DNA from: Pseudo-nitzschia pungens
Taxonomy: Eukaryota > Bacillariophyta > Bacillariophyceae > Bacillariales > Bacillariaceae
Assembly: GCA_037355855.1 (NCBI GenBank)
Contig: CM074759.1
Location: 6,696,001 to 6,760,000, forward strand
Length of the DNA stretch: 64,000 nucleotides
Reading direction: 5' to 3'
Position 1 is the stretch's first letter, and every line of letters starts with the position of its first letter. Shown one piece after another: positions 54,393 to 64,000 of the stretch. The notes below the pieces were generated by a model. It worked only from the letters and a program-made list of their open reading frames with translations, did no database searches and was not told where the DNA came from. The translations under genes and the position numbers were made by a program.

Positions 54393-55851
54393 ATGAATCG
54401 CACCGGAAACGAGCCGATGCCGTCCGTTCCCCCACAAGGTTTGAAAGGCACCGACACCGACACCGACGCCGGCAACGCCACGACGTCTCGCAAAAGCAGC
54501 AGCAGCAACAACAACATCAGCAGCACGCGGTTCTGTTCCTCCCTTGCCCTGAGGCCGCCCCTCCCGCCGGTGGCGACAACCACCGATGACGGCGTCGTCG
54601 TCGTCGGTGCAGTCGGGAATCCCGCTCCCGCTCCCGCCCCCACCGGAGACAGCGCCTGCAACCAGCACTGCCACGGACGAGGACGAGCCCGAACAGGCCC
54701 GGGCCATTCCTTTCTGGCCCGAATGTGCGTAGCGTGCGAGGTACTGATGCTGGCGACCGAAACGCGATTTACGGCACTTGTTCTGCTTGCACCGTTACGC
54801 GCAGGCGAGAAAACAACGAGGGACGAATGCGACAACGAATGCGACAACGAGAACGAGAACGAGAACGAGAACGAGGTGGATCCACCGCCGCAAACCACCA
54901 AGAAGAGGACTGACGATGACGATGGCGATGGCGATGACGATTGGCCCTGGATCGGAGCCGCGTGCATTCTGTTGGCGTGCAAGGCCGAGGAGGAACCCCG
55001 GCGGCTGCGGGACGTCGTCAATGTTGCACGAATGGTGCTGTCCAACCACGGATCCAATCGGGACAAGGGCAAGCCATCGCGACGGAATTGGAGATGGCAC
55101 CAATGCAAAGACGAACAGCACTGCGAACAACGCGGTGGTTGTGAACCTGACGCGCCCTCCCCCGCTGGACGATCGCTACTGGGAATCCAAGCAGAAGGTC
55201 ATCGAAACCGAACAAATGGTCCTCAGCTGGCTTGGCTTTGATTGTTCCGTCTCGCATCCCCACCGGGCGGTGCACCAAATCCTGGATCGGGAACTCGCGG
55301 GGGAAAGGGTCGCTCGCAACAACCGCGATGGCAGCAGCAACGGCAACGGCAACGGCAACGGCAATGTTGAGCCACCGAACAAACGGGCACGCGCCACCAA
55401 AGATAGCCGCGACGGAACGAACCGGGACCACGACAGCGACCGCAACCGCTACCGCAACCGCGACCAACTGGTGTCGTTGGCCTTTCGGCGCCTGAACGAC
55501 GCCCTCGTTCACCCGGAAGCCCTGCGGTGGGGCGTCACCGAGCTGGCGTGCGCCGCCCTGGACTTGGCGGCGGAAGACCCCGCGGCCGACACCCACCAAA
55601 AACACACCGCTGTTACCAACAGCACCATCCTCGATAGGCGACTAGCAGCAACACCGACCCCGGTGGCTGTCGCGATCTTCCGAAACGAGTGGTGGAGGCG
55701 ATACAAAGTTTGCAGCGAGCGATTTCGCGGCTGCAGGAGCAGCCTCCGGGAAGCGACGTCGCGTCTCGAAGCGATGGCAATGGCGAAGGCCACGTCAAAG
55801 TCAGAGGCTGCGACGTCTCGTGGCCACAGCGCGACCGCGGATCCGATTTGA
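54393..55851 (+). CDS. Cyclin L-like protein, frame broken
   Basis: The first ATG is at 54393 (MNRTGNEPMPS). A Ser/Asn/Pro-rich start leads into a cyclin box: MCVACEVLMLATETRFTALV, then an Asn/Glu/Asp insertion, GAACILLACKAEEEPRRLRD and VVNVARMVLSN. In the next frame it continues YWESKQKVIETEQMVLSWLG, FDCSVSHPHRAV and, after another Asn-rich tract, LVSLAFRRLNDALVHPEALR and ELACAALDLAA. The LACK(A/V)EE-PRRLRDV motif and the VLSWLGF...HPH motif are typical of cyclin L (a CDK11 partner in splicing and transcription). There is a +1 break near 55075; other breaks around 54780-54830 and 55685 are less certain, so the C-terminal end is approximate. Asn/Asp/Glu expansions sit between cyclin helices. 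Confidence 0.68.
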
Positions 55852-57067
55852 ATCGAGTTGGATTGGGTTGGGTTGGGTTGGTTGGTTGGTTTGGGTTGAT
55901 CGATCGAATCGAATCGAATCGAATGGAATCGAATTGGATCTCAATGAGTATCTATGGGACCGTGACGCGAGATCTACGTGCTTATAACGCCATTGATTTT
56001 GGAAGGATCCAATGGCTGGATATTCAATAGGAGCATCATTTCATCATTCTATTCTATTCTATTCTATTCTATTGATATCATTACACGTAACTAGTAGTCT
56101 GCTTTTGTTGTAATTCGTACTTCCCAAAACATCATGATACAATTTACTAATTCGATGCCCAGAAGATAGCTTTAAAAAAGTTAGAATCCACAGCAGATAT
56201 CGCTAGTTTTCCACCTTTTTTTGGCTCTTACTGCTTCAGATTACTCCAGTAATTTTACTCTGTTGTATCGCACGTACCGGTAAGATTAGGGACTTCCGAA
56301 GTCTTCTGAATCGAATCATCCGACATTATTTCGCGTCCACTGCGCTCCGGTGAATCGAAATAAGGCTCTTTGTTGTTTTGTTGCAAAGAAATAAATAGAC
56401 ACGCGCGCTTTCGTTGTATGAATCGTGTACTGCAATTATTACTCTGTATCCCTACAACCCGCTACAAAACAGAAACCTTCTTTCAAATACGAAGTATTTG
56501 ATTTACAACGGACGATACGGTGCTTCGAAGAAATTGCGGTGTTGGAGCTCGAATCTTCTCGACAGAACACGTGCTCGTCGCGCCTCGATTCCGATCTCCA
56601 TGTCAAGGTTCGCGAAGGCAAAGACCGCGACCCAAATGTCGTACCGTACTAATTGACGACTTGAACTTCTTCCAATTGCTTGGAATATTTCCCGTTATGT
56701 ATGGAAATATCAACTCTGTCTCGATACTTTCCGATCCGCGACGTTGGGTTCCGGGGACGACACAGAGGCTGCAGAAGTTTTGATTAATTACGGTCCCTAT
56801 GTTTGGTTTTGTTACCGGGAAACAAACCTATCGAACGCAAGCACAGGCCTATGTGCAATGGTTTGGGAGTTCATTCCTCTTCGCCCGTTTCGTGGTACGG
56901 TACGATCGCAACACGATCTGCAACAAGACTTTTATCGGTGTCAAAACACCAAAAGAAGCGGCAGCACTCGGAACTTGCCACACAACACAATCACAAAAAA
57001 AAGAAAAGAAGAATACAAATCAACCCAATTCAAATTATTTAAAAACACCGTGTCGTCCACCACAATC
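55852..57067. other. Intergenic with pentanucleotide repeats
   Basis: TTGGG repeats (55863-55880), ATCGA repeats (55900-55930) and a CTATT tract (56047-56072). Short frames at 56414-56783 show no motif. This is the upstream region of the secreted PSI protein. Confidence 0.4.
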
Positions 57068-58581
57068 ATGATGGGAAAACCAGTATCGTTGCTTGCAATC
57101 GTCGGGATCGCCACTGTTGTGGTATCCTGCTCGTTCCCCGGAGCATCTGCGCATCCGACGGGAGTTGCGGAGAGCGCTCAGGTAAGGACGAAACGAAACG
57201 AGACGAATCAGCAGAAACGAATTGAATGAACGCAGAGTGCAATGCAATTGGGAACGGATCGGGGGTTGGCCTTTGGTCCTGGTGTCTTGTTCACACGATT
57301 TCGTTGCCCTTGCATCGGGCCTATGATTTCGAATCGCGTCTGTATGTGGTTTGCCTTGCTTTTTCTTGCCCTGCTTTGCGTTTTAACCAAATCCGAATCG
57401 CCTTTTCCCTCGCGACGAACCCGAACCGAACCCAACCGAACCGAAACACGAAACACGAAACCATCCATTGCAATGCAATACAAAACAGACCATGTCCGAG
57501 TCATGTTACGATCAGCCGAACTGCAAGAAGTGTTTTTTGAAGGGATTGGGCTGGTGCGCGTGGTCGGTGTCGGAGGGATGCGTAGACGAGTATGAATGCG
57601 GGTATTCGACGGGTCTGGATGATTGTTTCAAACCAAAGGACGGCAGCAAAAACAAGACCGCTGTCCTTCAGGCCTGTGGAGCGAGCTGCGCTGCTTACGG
57701 CAAGGAGGGCAAGGAGGGAAGCGGTTGCGACGACTGCCTGGGCGCGGAGGGTGTCGATTGCGCGTGGTTCGTCGACAAAGCCGGCGGTTCCGGCAAGTGC
57801 ATCGGCAGGAAAAGATGCAGGGACAAGGGATTCGAGACGGGATCGTGCATCAAGGGACCGAAACCCAACAAGAAAAACAAAACGAAAGCGAAGAAAACCT
57901 GCGCCGTCCTGAGCAAGAACTGTTCCAAGAAAACGAGTTGTGCGAGATGCCTGAACTACGGCAAGAAGGGAGCGAACTGTGCCTGGTGGTCGAGCAAGGA
58001 CGGCTCCAAGGGCATGTGCATCGGCGCGGACGCCTGCACCAAAAAGTTCGGAGCCTTCCGACGAGGGCGAGTGCACCGTGAAGCATGCCTTTTCGACCAA
58101 GAAATCCAACAGGGAAACCTGCCAAAAGCTCAAGGAGAATGATTTTCTCTCGCCCACCATCCCTCCCGAGGACAAATGCCAGCAATTTTCTTCGTGCGGT
58201 GAGTGCTTCGAAGCCAAGGGCTGCGCCTGGGAGCAATTCGGATCCTTCGACAAGCAATGCGGGGCCGATAGCGGGGGCTGCTCTTCCTGCAAAAAGTGGC
58301 AGAAGGAGGACGAAGAAGACGAGGAAGAGGAAGAGGACAAATGCATGAGTCTCTTTTGCCCGGTGCTTCCGGTGTGCGACCAGGCCTTTCCGGAGCTTTT
58401 GGGGAAGCATCCCAAGGAGGCAATCCAGTTTTTTTACGATACATACGGCAAGGGAAGCCTTTGCACTCCGATCATTAAGGAGGGCGACCCTTACACGGAG
58501 GATTACCGCTGCGATCGCGTCCGCTTGTTTGTCGACGCCGAAACCCAAATCAAAATCGTTAGGACACCCGTTGTCGGATAA
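57068..58581 (+). CDS. Secreted PSI-like Cys-rich protein with C-terminal potato-inhibitor-I domain
   Basis: Exon 1 57068..57181 encodes a signal peptide (LLAIVGIATVVVSCSFPGA). A 307-bp GTAAGG...AACAG intron, phase 0, leads to exon 2 from 57489. At least four Cys-rich PSI/plexin-like modules follow: NCKKCFLKGLGWCAW, GCDDCLGAEGVDCAWFV, SCARCLNYGKKGANCAWW and SCGECFEAKGCAWEQF, with Lys-rich linkers and an acidic run. One +1 break lies at 58056 (GCC, extra T, TCCGACGAG). The last 65 residues match potato inhibitor I (MEROPS I13): FPELLGKHPKEAIQFF, then TEDYRCDRVRLFVDAETQIK and IVRTPVVG. Family inhibitors block serine proteases through an exposed loop; aligning DYRCDRVRLF with the barley CI-2 motif puts Glu at the P1 position. 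The fusion of PSI modules with this inhibitor fold is unusual. Confidence 0.82.
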
Positions 58582-59761
58582 TGGAGCCACTTGCGAGATC
58601 GAGACGAGCACGATGGCGGCGGGACCGAAACGAAACGAAGCAAAACGAAACGAAACGAACAGATATGCGCAGCGTATACCCGGGCCATGACCAACCGGCA
58701 TTATTTTTGTGTGATGTATTGTCATTAAATTTTTATAACAATTTGCAGTATATGATGCTACACATACGCCAAGCGATCAACGATGGATTCACTTCCCGCT
58801 CGTTGGGATCCGAGTGACGACACCGTTTGTGTTGGCATCGGAATCGTGACAAATCGGAATCGTGTCAACAAGCCTCGATGGCGGAACAAAACAAAACAAA
58901 ACAGAACAAAACGAAACGAAACGAAACGAAACGAAACGAAACAATGCCGAACTCTAGATGCCACTGTAAAATAGAAATCCTGATCCCAACTACTTCTAGT
59001 TATCATCCAATGCATCTCATCATCACAATGGTACCGTACCGTATTGTGCGGTAGGGTGCTCAACTGTAGCGTTCTGTTCGTTTCGTCACGCCGGAGCGAT
59101 GGGTTCCTTCCTTCCTTCCTTCCTCGCCCGTTCCATTCCGGATCGCAAACGCCTTTCTCCGTGTTTGGCACCCTTCGCTGCGCTGCGCTTGCGTTGCGTT
59201 GCGTTGCATCGACGCGCAGCCGTTCGCTTCGTCCAACGCGTCGCGTCTCGACGGAGAGGTCGCAGCGAACGAAACGAGCTGCTGTCAACCGGCGCAATCC
59301 AACCAGCAACCCAAAGATACCGTAGGCATCGAGGTGCACGACGAATGCATGCTAGACGAGTGCTGCGCGATACCGATAGAAGCAGAAAGTCGTTTGGATT
59401 TGGTGTACAGTACTGCTGATTAACTAATTTGTTCGTTATGGTTGCTTCACGTTGCGTTGCGTTGCGTTGCGTTGTGGTTGGATGGATGGATGGAATACCA
59501 GTTTGTCAATAGAACCCATTCCGATTCATTTCGATGCATTCCAATGCATTCCGATCCACTCCGATCCATTCCATTCCACTTCACTCCAGTAAACTACCGA
59601 AGAGCCGAGACAAGCCGACCTATACAATGTCCGCACAATAATAGTATCACGATAGAATGTACCATGTGCTGCCCGCCCGTCTCCCTTCCTCGATCGATAA
59701 TCGATCGGTCCGTCGAATCGCTCGATCGACATCGACACCGACACCGACGCCGATCGGCCCG
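58582..59761. other. Intergenic, convergent spacer
   Basis: ACGAA pentamers (58626-58650 and 58906-58942), CTTC and GCTGC repeats near 59110-59200 and GCGTT repeats near 59450-59475. The minus-strand frame that extends past the RPRD-like stop toward 59526 is not supported by family alignment. Confidence 0.4.
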
Positions 59762-61362
59762 TCAGTCCCTCCAGCTCTCCTCCTGGTTCAGGTGCTGGTA
59801 CTCTCCCGTGGCGCGGTTCCATACCATCCCCGGCTGGGCTTCCGTTTGCTTGGACATGGCCGATTCCATGAATTTCTTGCGGTCCTCCTCCTCGCGCTGC
59901 TTCCTCCGCTCCTCCTCCTCCCTCCGGAGCCGGAGTGCCTCGTCGGCGAGTCGCCGGTCCCTCGCCATCCTGGTCGGCTCGTGGACGGCTCGAAAGGCCG
60001 CGAGCTGGTTCCGGTAGGTCCCCCCGTAGAGCGCCAGGTCGTCCCCGTCCTGCTTCAGGGCCCGCTCGAGCCACGGGAGGTACCGGAGGGCCTCGAGCTC
60101 GAGCCCCCTCCGGGTCTCGGCGATCGACCGGAGGCGCCTCCCGCACGAGAGGAGTCGCTCCTCGTCCCGGAGGGTCGTTCGGTAGGCGGCCAGCAATTCG
60201 TCGCCCACCAGCGACGCGATGGCCTGCGTCGTTGCTGTTATTAGTATCATTGTCATTGTCGGTATCATCATTGCCATTGCCGTACCGCTTGCGGAGGTCC
60301 CCCAGTTCGGAAAGGACCGACTCGTGCGCCCGGGTCGCGTCCGACACCTTGTTCATGAGCTCCAGCAGCGAGCTCGTCGAGAGGAACTGCGTCCGCTTGG
60401 CAATTTGTTTGTCGGAGGTCCGGGAGCGCCGCCGCTTGTTGCTCGGATTGCTGCCGGAATTGTTGCTGTTGTTGTTGCTGCTGCTGTTGTGGTTGCCGCT
60501 GCCGCTGCCGGAATGGCTGTCGGACGGTCGCCGTTGCTGGGAAGTCGAAGACGCCCGATCGAAATCCACGTCGACCTGCAACCGCTTGGTGGTGGCGTTT
60601 CCAAACAAATCGTCGACATCGTCGTCATCGTCGTCGCTCTCACCGTCGTCGCCATTGTCGTTGGTGGTCACGGGTTCGTCGCCGAACAGATTCTCGTCGT
60701 CATCGTCGTCCTTGTTGTTGTTGTTGTGTTTGTTACTCGGTAGCAGCATTGTTGTTCCCAAAACCGTGGCTGCCCCGGGACTCTTGCGGAGGCTCCGGAT
60801 CGGGAGAGAATCGGCTGCCGCCCGGGGAACTCCGGCCCGCATTGTCGTTGTCGTTGTCGTTGTTGTTCTCATCATTGTTTTCCTCCTCCTCGTTTCCCGG
60901 AAACACCGGCGGCCCCAACCGATTCGACGAATTCGACGACGACGCTCGTCCCCCGCCCGCCCGGTAGGGTTCCAGTCCCTTGAGGAGCTCGTTGACGTAT
61001 CGGATCGAAAAGACCCGGCGCTCGGCCCATATCTTGACCGTCCTCCGGATGCTCTCCACCAAAGGGGGCGCCGACTTGCCGCAGACGTAGATGAGAGACT
61101 GTCCCAGGACGGGAGAAAAAGCCTCCAGGAATCGGTTGCCCCGGTTGCGCTTGGAATTCTGCAGGACCTCGTTGGCGACGTAGAGGAGCGGGAGGAACTG
61201 GTCGCTCCGGGCCCGGGCCAGCATGTCCCTCCAGCAGTTGACGGCCACCCCCGGGGATTTGTCGTAGTGTTTCATCATGGAGGCGGCGGCGCCCTGGATG
61301 GAGGGGGCGGAGCCGTCGATGCGCTGGAGGGAGCCGCGGAGCGAGGAGGCGTCGTAGGACAT
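59762..61362 (-). CDS. RPRD1/Rtt103-like RNA polymerase II CTD-interacting protein
   Basis: The ATG at 61362 starts MSYDASSLRGSLQRIDGSAP and a CTD-interacting domain (CID, about residues 10-140): SIQGAAASMMKHYDKSPGVA, NCWRDMLARARSDQFLPLLY, VANEVLQNSKRNRGNRF and VESIRRTVKIWAERRVFS. NEVLQNSKR and IWxERxV are family landmarks. An Asn/Asp-rich linker follows, then (after +1 breaks near 60741 and 60224) FLSTSSLLELMNKVSDATRA and a C-terminal coiled coil (VGDELLAAYRTTLRDEERLL, ADEALRLRREEEERRKQREE) as in RPRD1 and CREPT. These proteins bind Ser2/Ser7-phosphorylated CTD and act in termination and 3'-end processing. The stop is at 59762. The first break coincides with an in-frame TAA (GCTACCGAGTAACAAACAC). 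Strong family assignment. Confidence 0.8.
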
Positions 61363-63574
61363 GTTGTTGTTGTTGTTGTTTTGTTTGTTGTATTTGTTTT
61401 TTGTATTGTTGTTATGTTTGTTTTGTTTTTTGTATTTGCGTTGTTGTATTTGTATTGTGTTGGGTTGGATTTGTATTGTTGTGTGAAATGGAATGGAAGC
61501 AACTCTAAAAAGTACGGTTGCGTTACGACTACTGTAGAGCATGCAAAGCAACACAAAAATAGACCACTCTACGGCACTGTTGTAAATACGGCAGAATTGA
61601 ATTCAATTCAATTCAATTGAAGTTGAATCGAATTGAAGTTGAATCGAATTGAATTGAGAATTCGATCGATAGAACGGCAGCTCCCAACCAATGAGGTTTT
61701 GGGTTCTGTTTAGCCACGTGCCGGACTTTGGACAGCACCGTGCTGTAGGGTACGAAAATGAATGAATGCGTCAATCAACCAATCAATCAATGGATCCCTT
61801 CGGTTCCGCCCTCCTCGTTTGGCTTGTTTCGTTGGGTGTTTCACTCCGTCCAACAAGATCCAACTGCTGCCGCTATCTGTGTTTGGTGTTTGGTGTTTGG
61901 TGCTGATACCGAGCCGAAAAGTCGAGAGGAGTTTTCGCCCAGAGTTTGGTAAAGGTTGTTGCGAAGAAAGGAGGAAACAATACGGTACAGAACGAGTGCT
62001 TGCAATATTATTGTTATTGTGTCTTCGACAACACCGGTAGTGGATGGTGGGTGGTGGGTGGTGGATGGTTGATGTGATGTGATGCGATGTGATGCGAGGA
62101 AAGCGGCAATGCTACGGTGCAAAATAAACTGCGAATCCCTCATCAAATGTGGCGGGGTTGTCGTCTTGACGAAAGGAGCGTGGAAGGGTGGTTGTTGGCT
62201 TAGCATTCGTACCTTACTGTAATTACGATAACGCAACAAAGAAACGAAGCTAACCTTACGTACGGTACGTAAACAATACGAGTACGAGTACGAGTACGAG
62301 TACGAGTACGTGCTGGCACTGGTGCTACTGGTACTGGTACTGGTACTGGTACGGAGCAACAAGGCCGCGGGACCTCCATGCGATCGGAACGTTCTGGGTT
62401 CACAAGTCACCACCCGTCACTCTCATCATCAATCAAATCAAAACGAAGTTTGTCGTCGACCGCGCAAGTTCCTCGGAAGGCTTACCTTCTGAACGATATC
62501 GTACGTTGTAATGTACCGTAGGGTACGAGTACCCTTATTATGTATGCTGAAAGTAAAAACTAGTACAGTCCCTTTCGTTGCGCGTTGTGTTTGTGATACA
62601 AGATACAATTAAGGCTAAGGCTTACCCTATGGTGTGCCCTACCGGTACATAATACCGTATGGTAAAACCTAACTCGTAACTTTACTTCGAACATGCTCGT
62701 AATTACTTGTAAGCATGGCAACCTTACGCGCTTCAACTGGTAATTACCAGTACTAGTGAGGCTATGGGTAACTTACTTGTACTTCGTACCGTAAGGTTAC
62801 CGTACACAACTCAGTGATTGATTGTTGAGTTGATTGATTCCCAACCATTGGTCGCGTCGCGTCGGTCGGGCGCAGGCGATGAGTGAGGAAGAGTCAGTCC
62901 GTATTACCGGTAAGTTAATTATTTAGTCAGTCGTCTCGCCAATGAAACACAGAGGCTTCCCAGCAAAAACATAGCGACATCGCGAATCTCACGTCTCGCT
63001 CACTCCCGTTCGTACCGTAATTCCAAGCAGGATTCCAAGTGCATCCATCATCCATCCCATAATTCTTTAAACATGCGTCACGCTGTTCCGCGGAACACAC
63101 AAACCCCGCCACACATCACCATCATCGTACGGTAAGGTTACGGGTAAGTCTTACTGGCTAACAAGACTAACTTCGAATTCACAGTTTGCTTTCTCACTCC
63201 TTGCTGAACGCACAACGTACGATAAATTACCGTACGATATGGCGCATGGTGCCAATCATTACCTTTTACGGTACTTACGGCATGAATCTTAGCTATTCCT
63301 ATTGTTTCTCCAAACACAAAATTTTAGTGAATTAGTATTGCAAGGCCTTTTGATCAGATTCATTTGATTTCATTTCATTTCATTTCGTGCGTATTGGATA
63401 TTTTGTACGTTCCGCTCTCGCAACCAGACGGGTACGGTGTTGGAACAAAAGCAGATCCTACCAACGCGAACAGGAGCAACAGCAAGAAAAGAAACAGCAA
63501 CAGCAACAGCAACGACAACGTCAACGACAACGACAACGACAACAGCAACAGCAACAGCAACGACAGGTCGAAGC
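61363..63574. other. Long intergenic region with simple repeats
   Basis: TTGTTG-type tract at 61364-61440, AATTC/AATTG repeats at 61594-61655, a GAGTAC tract at 62278-62308 and a CTGGTA tract at 62320-62350. TAAGGTTAC occurs near 62804 and 63134 and its complement near 62717. Minus-strand frames over 61841-62413 are repeat translations. The final part is an AACAGC repeat upstream of the right-edge gene. Confidence 0.45.
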
Positions 63575-64000
63575 ATGGCTGAATCGTCGTGTGGTAACCG
63601 GGACACCCAAGCGGGAAACAATTCTCTGCCCAAATCATCCTCGTCGAATTCTCTGCGATTGACCCCGAGCCAAGCGTTGCGGCGTGGGAATTCTTCGGCT
63701 GGCGGCAGTGGCAGTGGCAACGGCAATGGCAGCGGGAACAGGAAACAGTAGCAATAGCAATAGCAGTAGCGAGAACAATGGCGGTTCGAATCCCAACGCT
63801 TCCAACAATGGAAACAACGACAACAACAACAACAACAACAACAATCGGAGACGACGGAACAATCGCAATTCCAACTCCAACAACAAAAACGACCAAAATG
63901 GTCCTTCTCCTCCTTCCGGAGAAGGCGGGGAAACCAACGAGAAGCGGCAGCAGCAGCAGCAACAACAACAACGACAGCGACAGAGGCAACGAGGGAACAA
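63575..64000 (+). CDS. Partial Asn/Gln/Ser-rich protein, runs off the right edge
   Basis: The ATG at 63575 opens MAESSCGNRDTQAGNNSLPK, then SSSSNSLRLTPSQALRRGNS and a Gly/Ser/Asn tract. Near 63725-63745 the coding pattern moves +1 into SSSENNGGSNPNASNNGNN, a long Asn run, NRRRRNNRNSNSNNKNDQNG and a Gln/Arg tract that is still open at the window end. No domain is visible. The Asn/Gln-rich start resembles transcription-factor or RNA-binding protein N-termini in this genome, but that is a guess. The minus-strand frames here are Leu/Phe repeat translations and are discarded. Confidence 0.4.

Noticed and set aside
59526..59761. C-terminal extension of the RPRD-like protein
   Set aside because: Alignment to the family ends at the frame that stops at 59762; the extension is in another frame and translates repeats.
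61841..62413. 190-codon minus-strand frame with Ser-Thr and Ser-Tyr runs
   Set aside because: It is a translation of GAGTAC and CTGGTA microsatellites followed by random-looking sequence; no motif.

Overview
The window looks like nuclear DNA of a diatom, or a close photosynthetic stramenopile. Genes are widely spaced and mostly single-exon; six have GT-AG introns, one in each. Several proteins begin with a signal peptide followed by an ASAFAP-like plastid cleavage site (TAFAP, QAFTA, RGFST). There is a KRE6/SKN1-type GH16 enzyme of the kind used for beta-glucan (chrysolaminarin) synthesis, a BspA-type leucine-rich-repeat array, and abundant Asn/Asp/Ser/Gln homopolymer expansions inside conserved domains. 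I found no rRNA or tRNA gene, no CRISPR array and no autonomous transposon.

Layout. 0-8 kb: N-terminus of a nuclear-type protein running off the left edge, a broken RCC1-like propeller gene, a glycine-zipper protein, a hypothetical gene and a plastid-targeted methyltransferase. 8-21 kb: a 508-bp inverted-repeat element, the GH16 enzyme, a plastid Met-rich chaperone-like protein, ketopantoate reductase, a membrane protein and a decayed BspA repeat array. 21-34 kb: a cyclic-nucleotide-dependent AGC kinase, a MATE transporter, a 1,358-residue coiled-coil protein and a gamma-carbonic-anhydrase-like protein. 35-38 kb is a repeat-rich gap (five tandem ~190-bp units, three 95-bp palindromic elements). 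38-48 kb: a type II membrane glycosyltransferase, a Pol iota-like Y-family polymerase, an acidic/basic nuclear protein, REX4 exonuclease and kinetochore Nuf2. 48-64 kb: a long gene-poor stretch, a small ORF, a four-cysteine Rieske-like plastid protein, a cyclin-L-like protein, a secreted PSI-repeat plus potato-inhibitor-I protein, an RPRD/Rtt103-like CTD-interacting protein, and an Asn/Gln-rich gene running off the right edge.

Genes mostly sit in divergent or convergent pairs with no operon logic. Functional themes are chloroplast proteins (methyltransferase, Met-rich protein, MATE carrier, Rieske-like), nuclear RNA/DNA processes (Pol iota, REX4, cyclin L, RPRD, RCC1-like), mitosis (Nuf2) and extracellular or secretory proteins (GH16, PSI/inhibitor, glycosyltransferase).

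The most unusual property is the pattern of broken reading frames. About two dozen junctions in a dozen conserved genes join one frame to the next in the +1 sense, only about four go the other way, and about 15 kb of neighbouring coding sequence has none. Insertion-biased assembly error is the default explanation, but the direction bias and clustering deserve a transcript and mass-spectrometry check.
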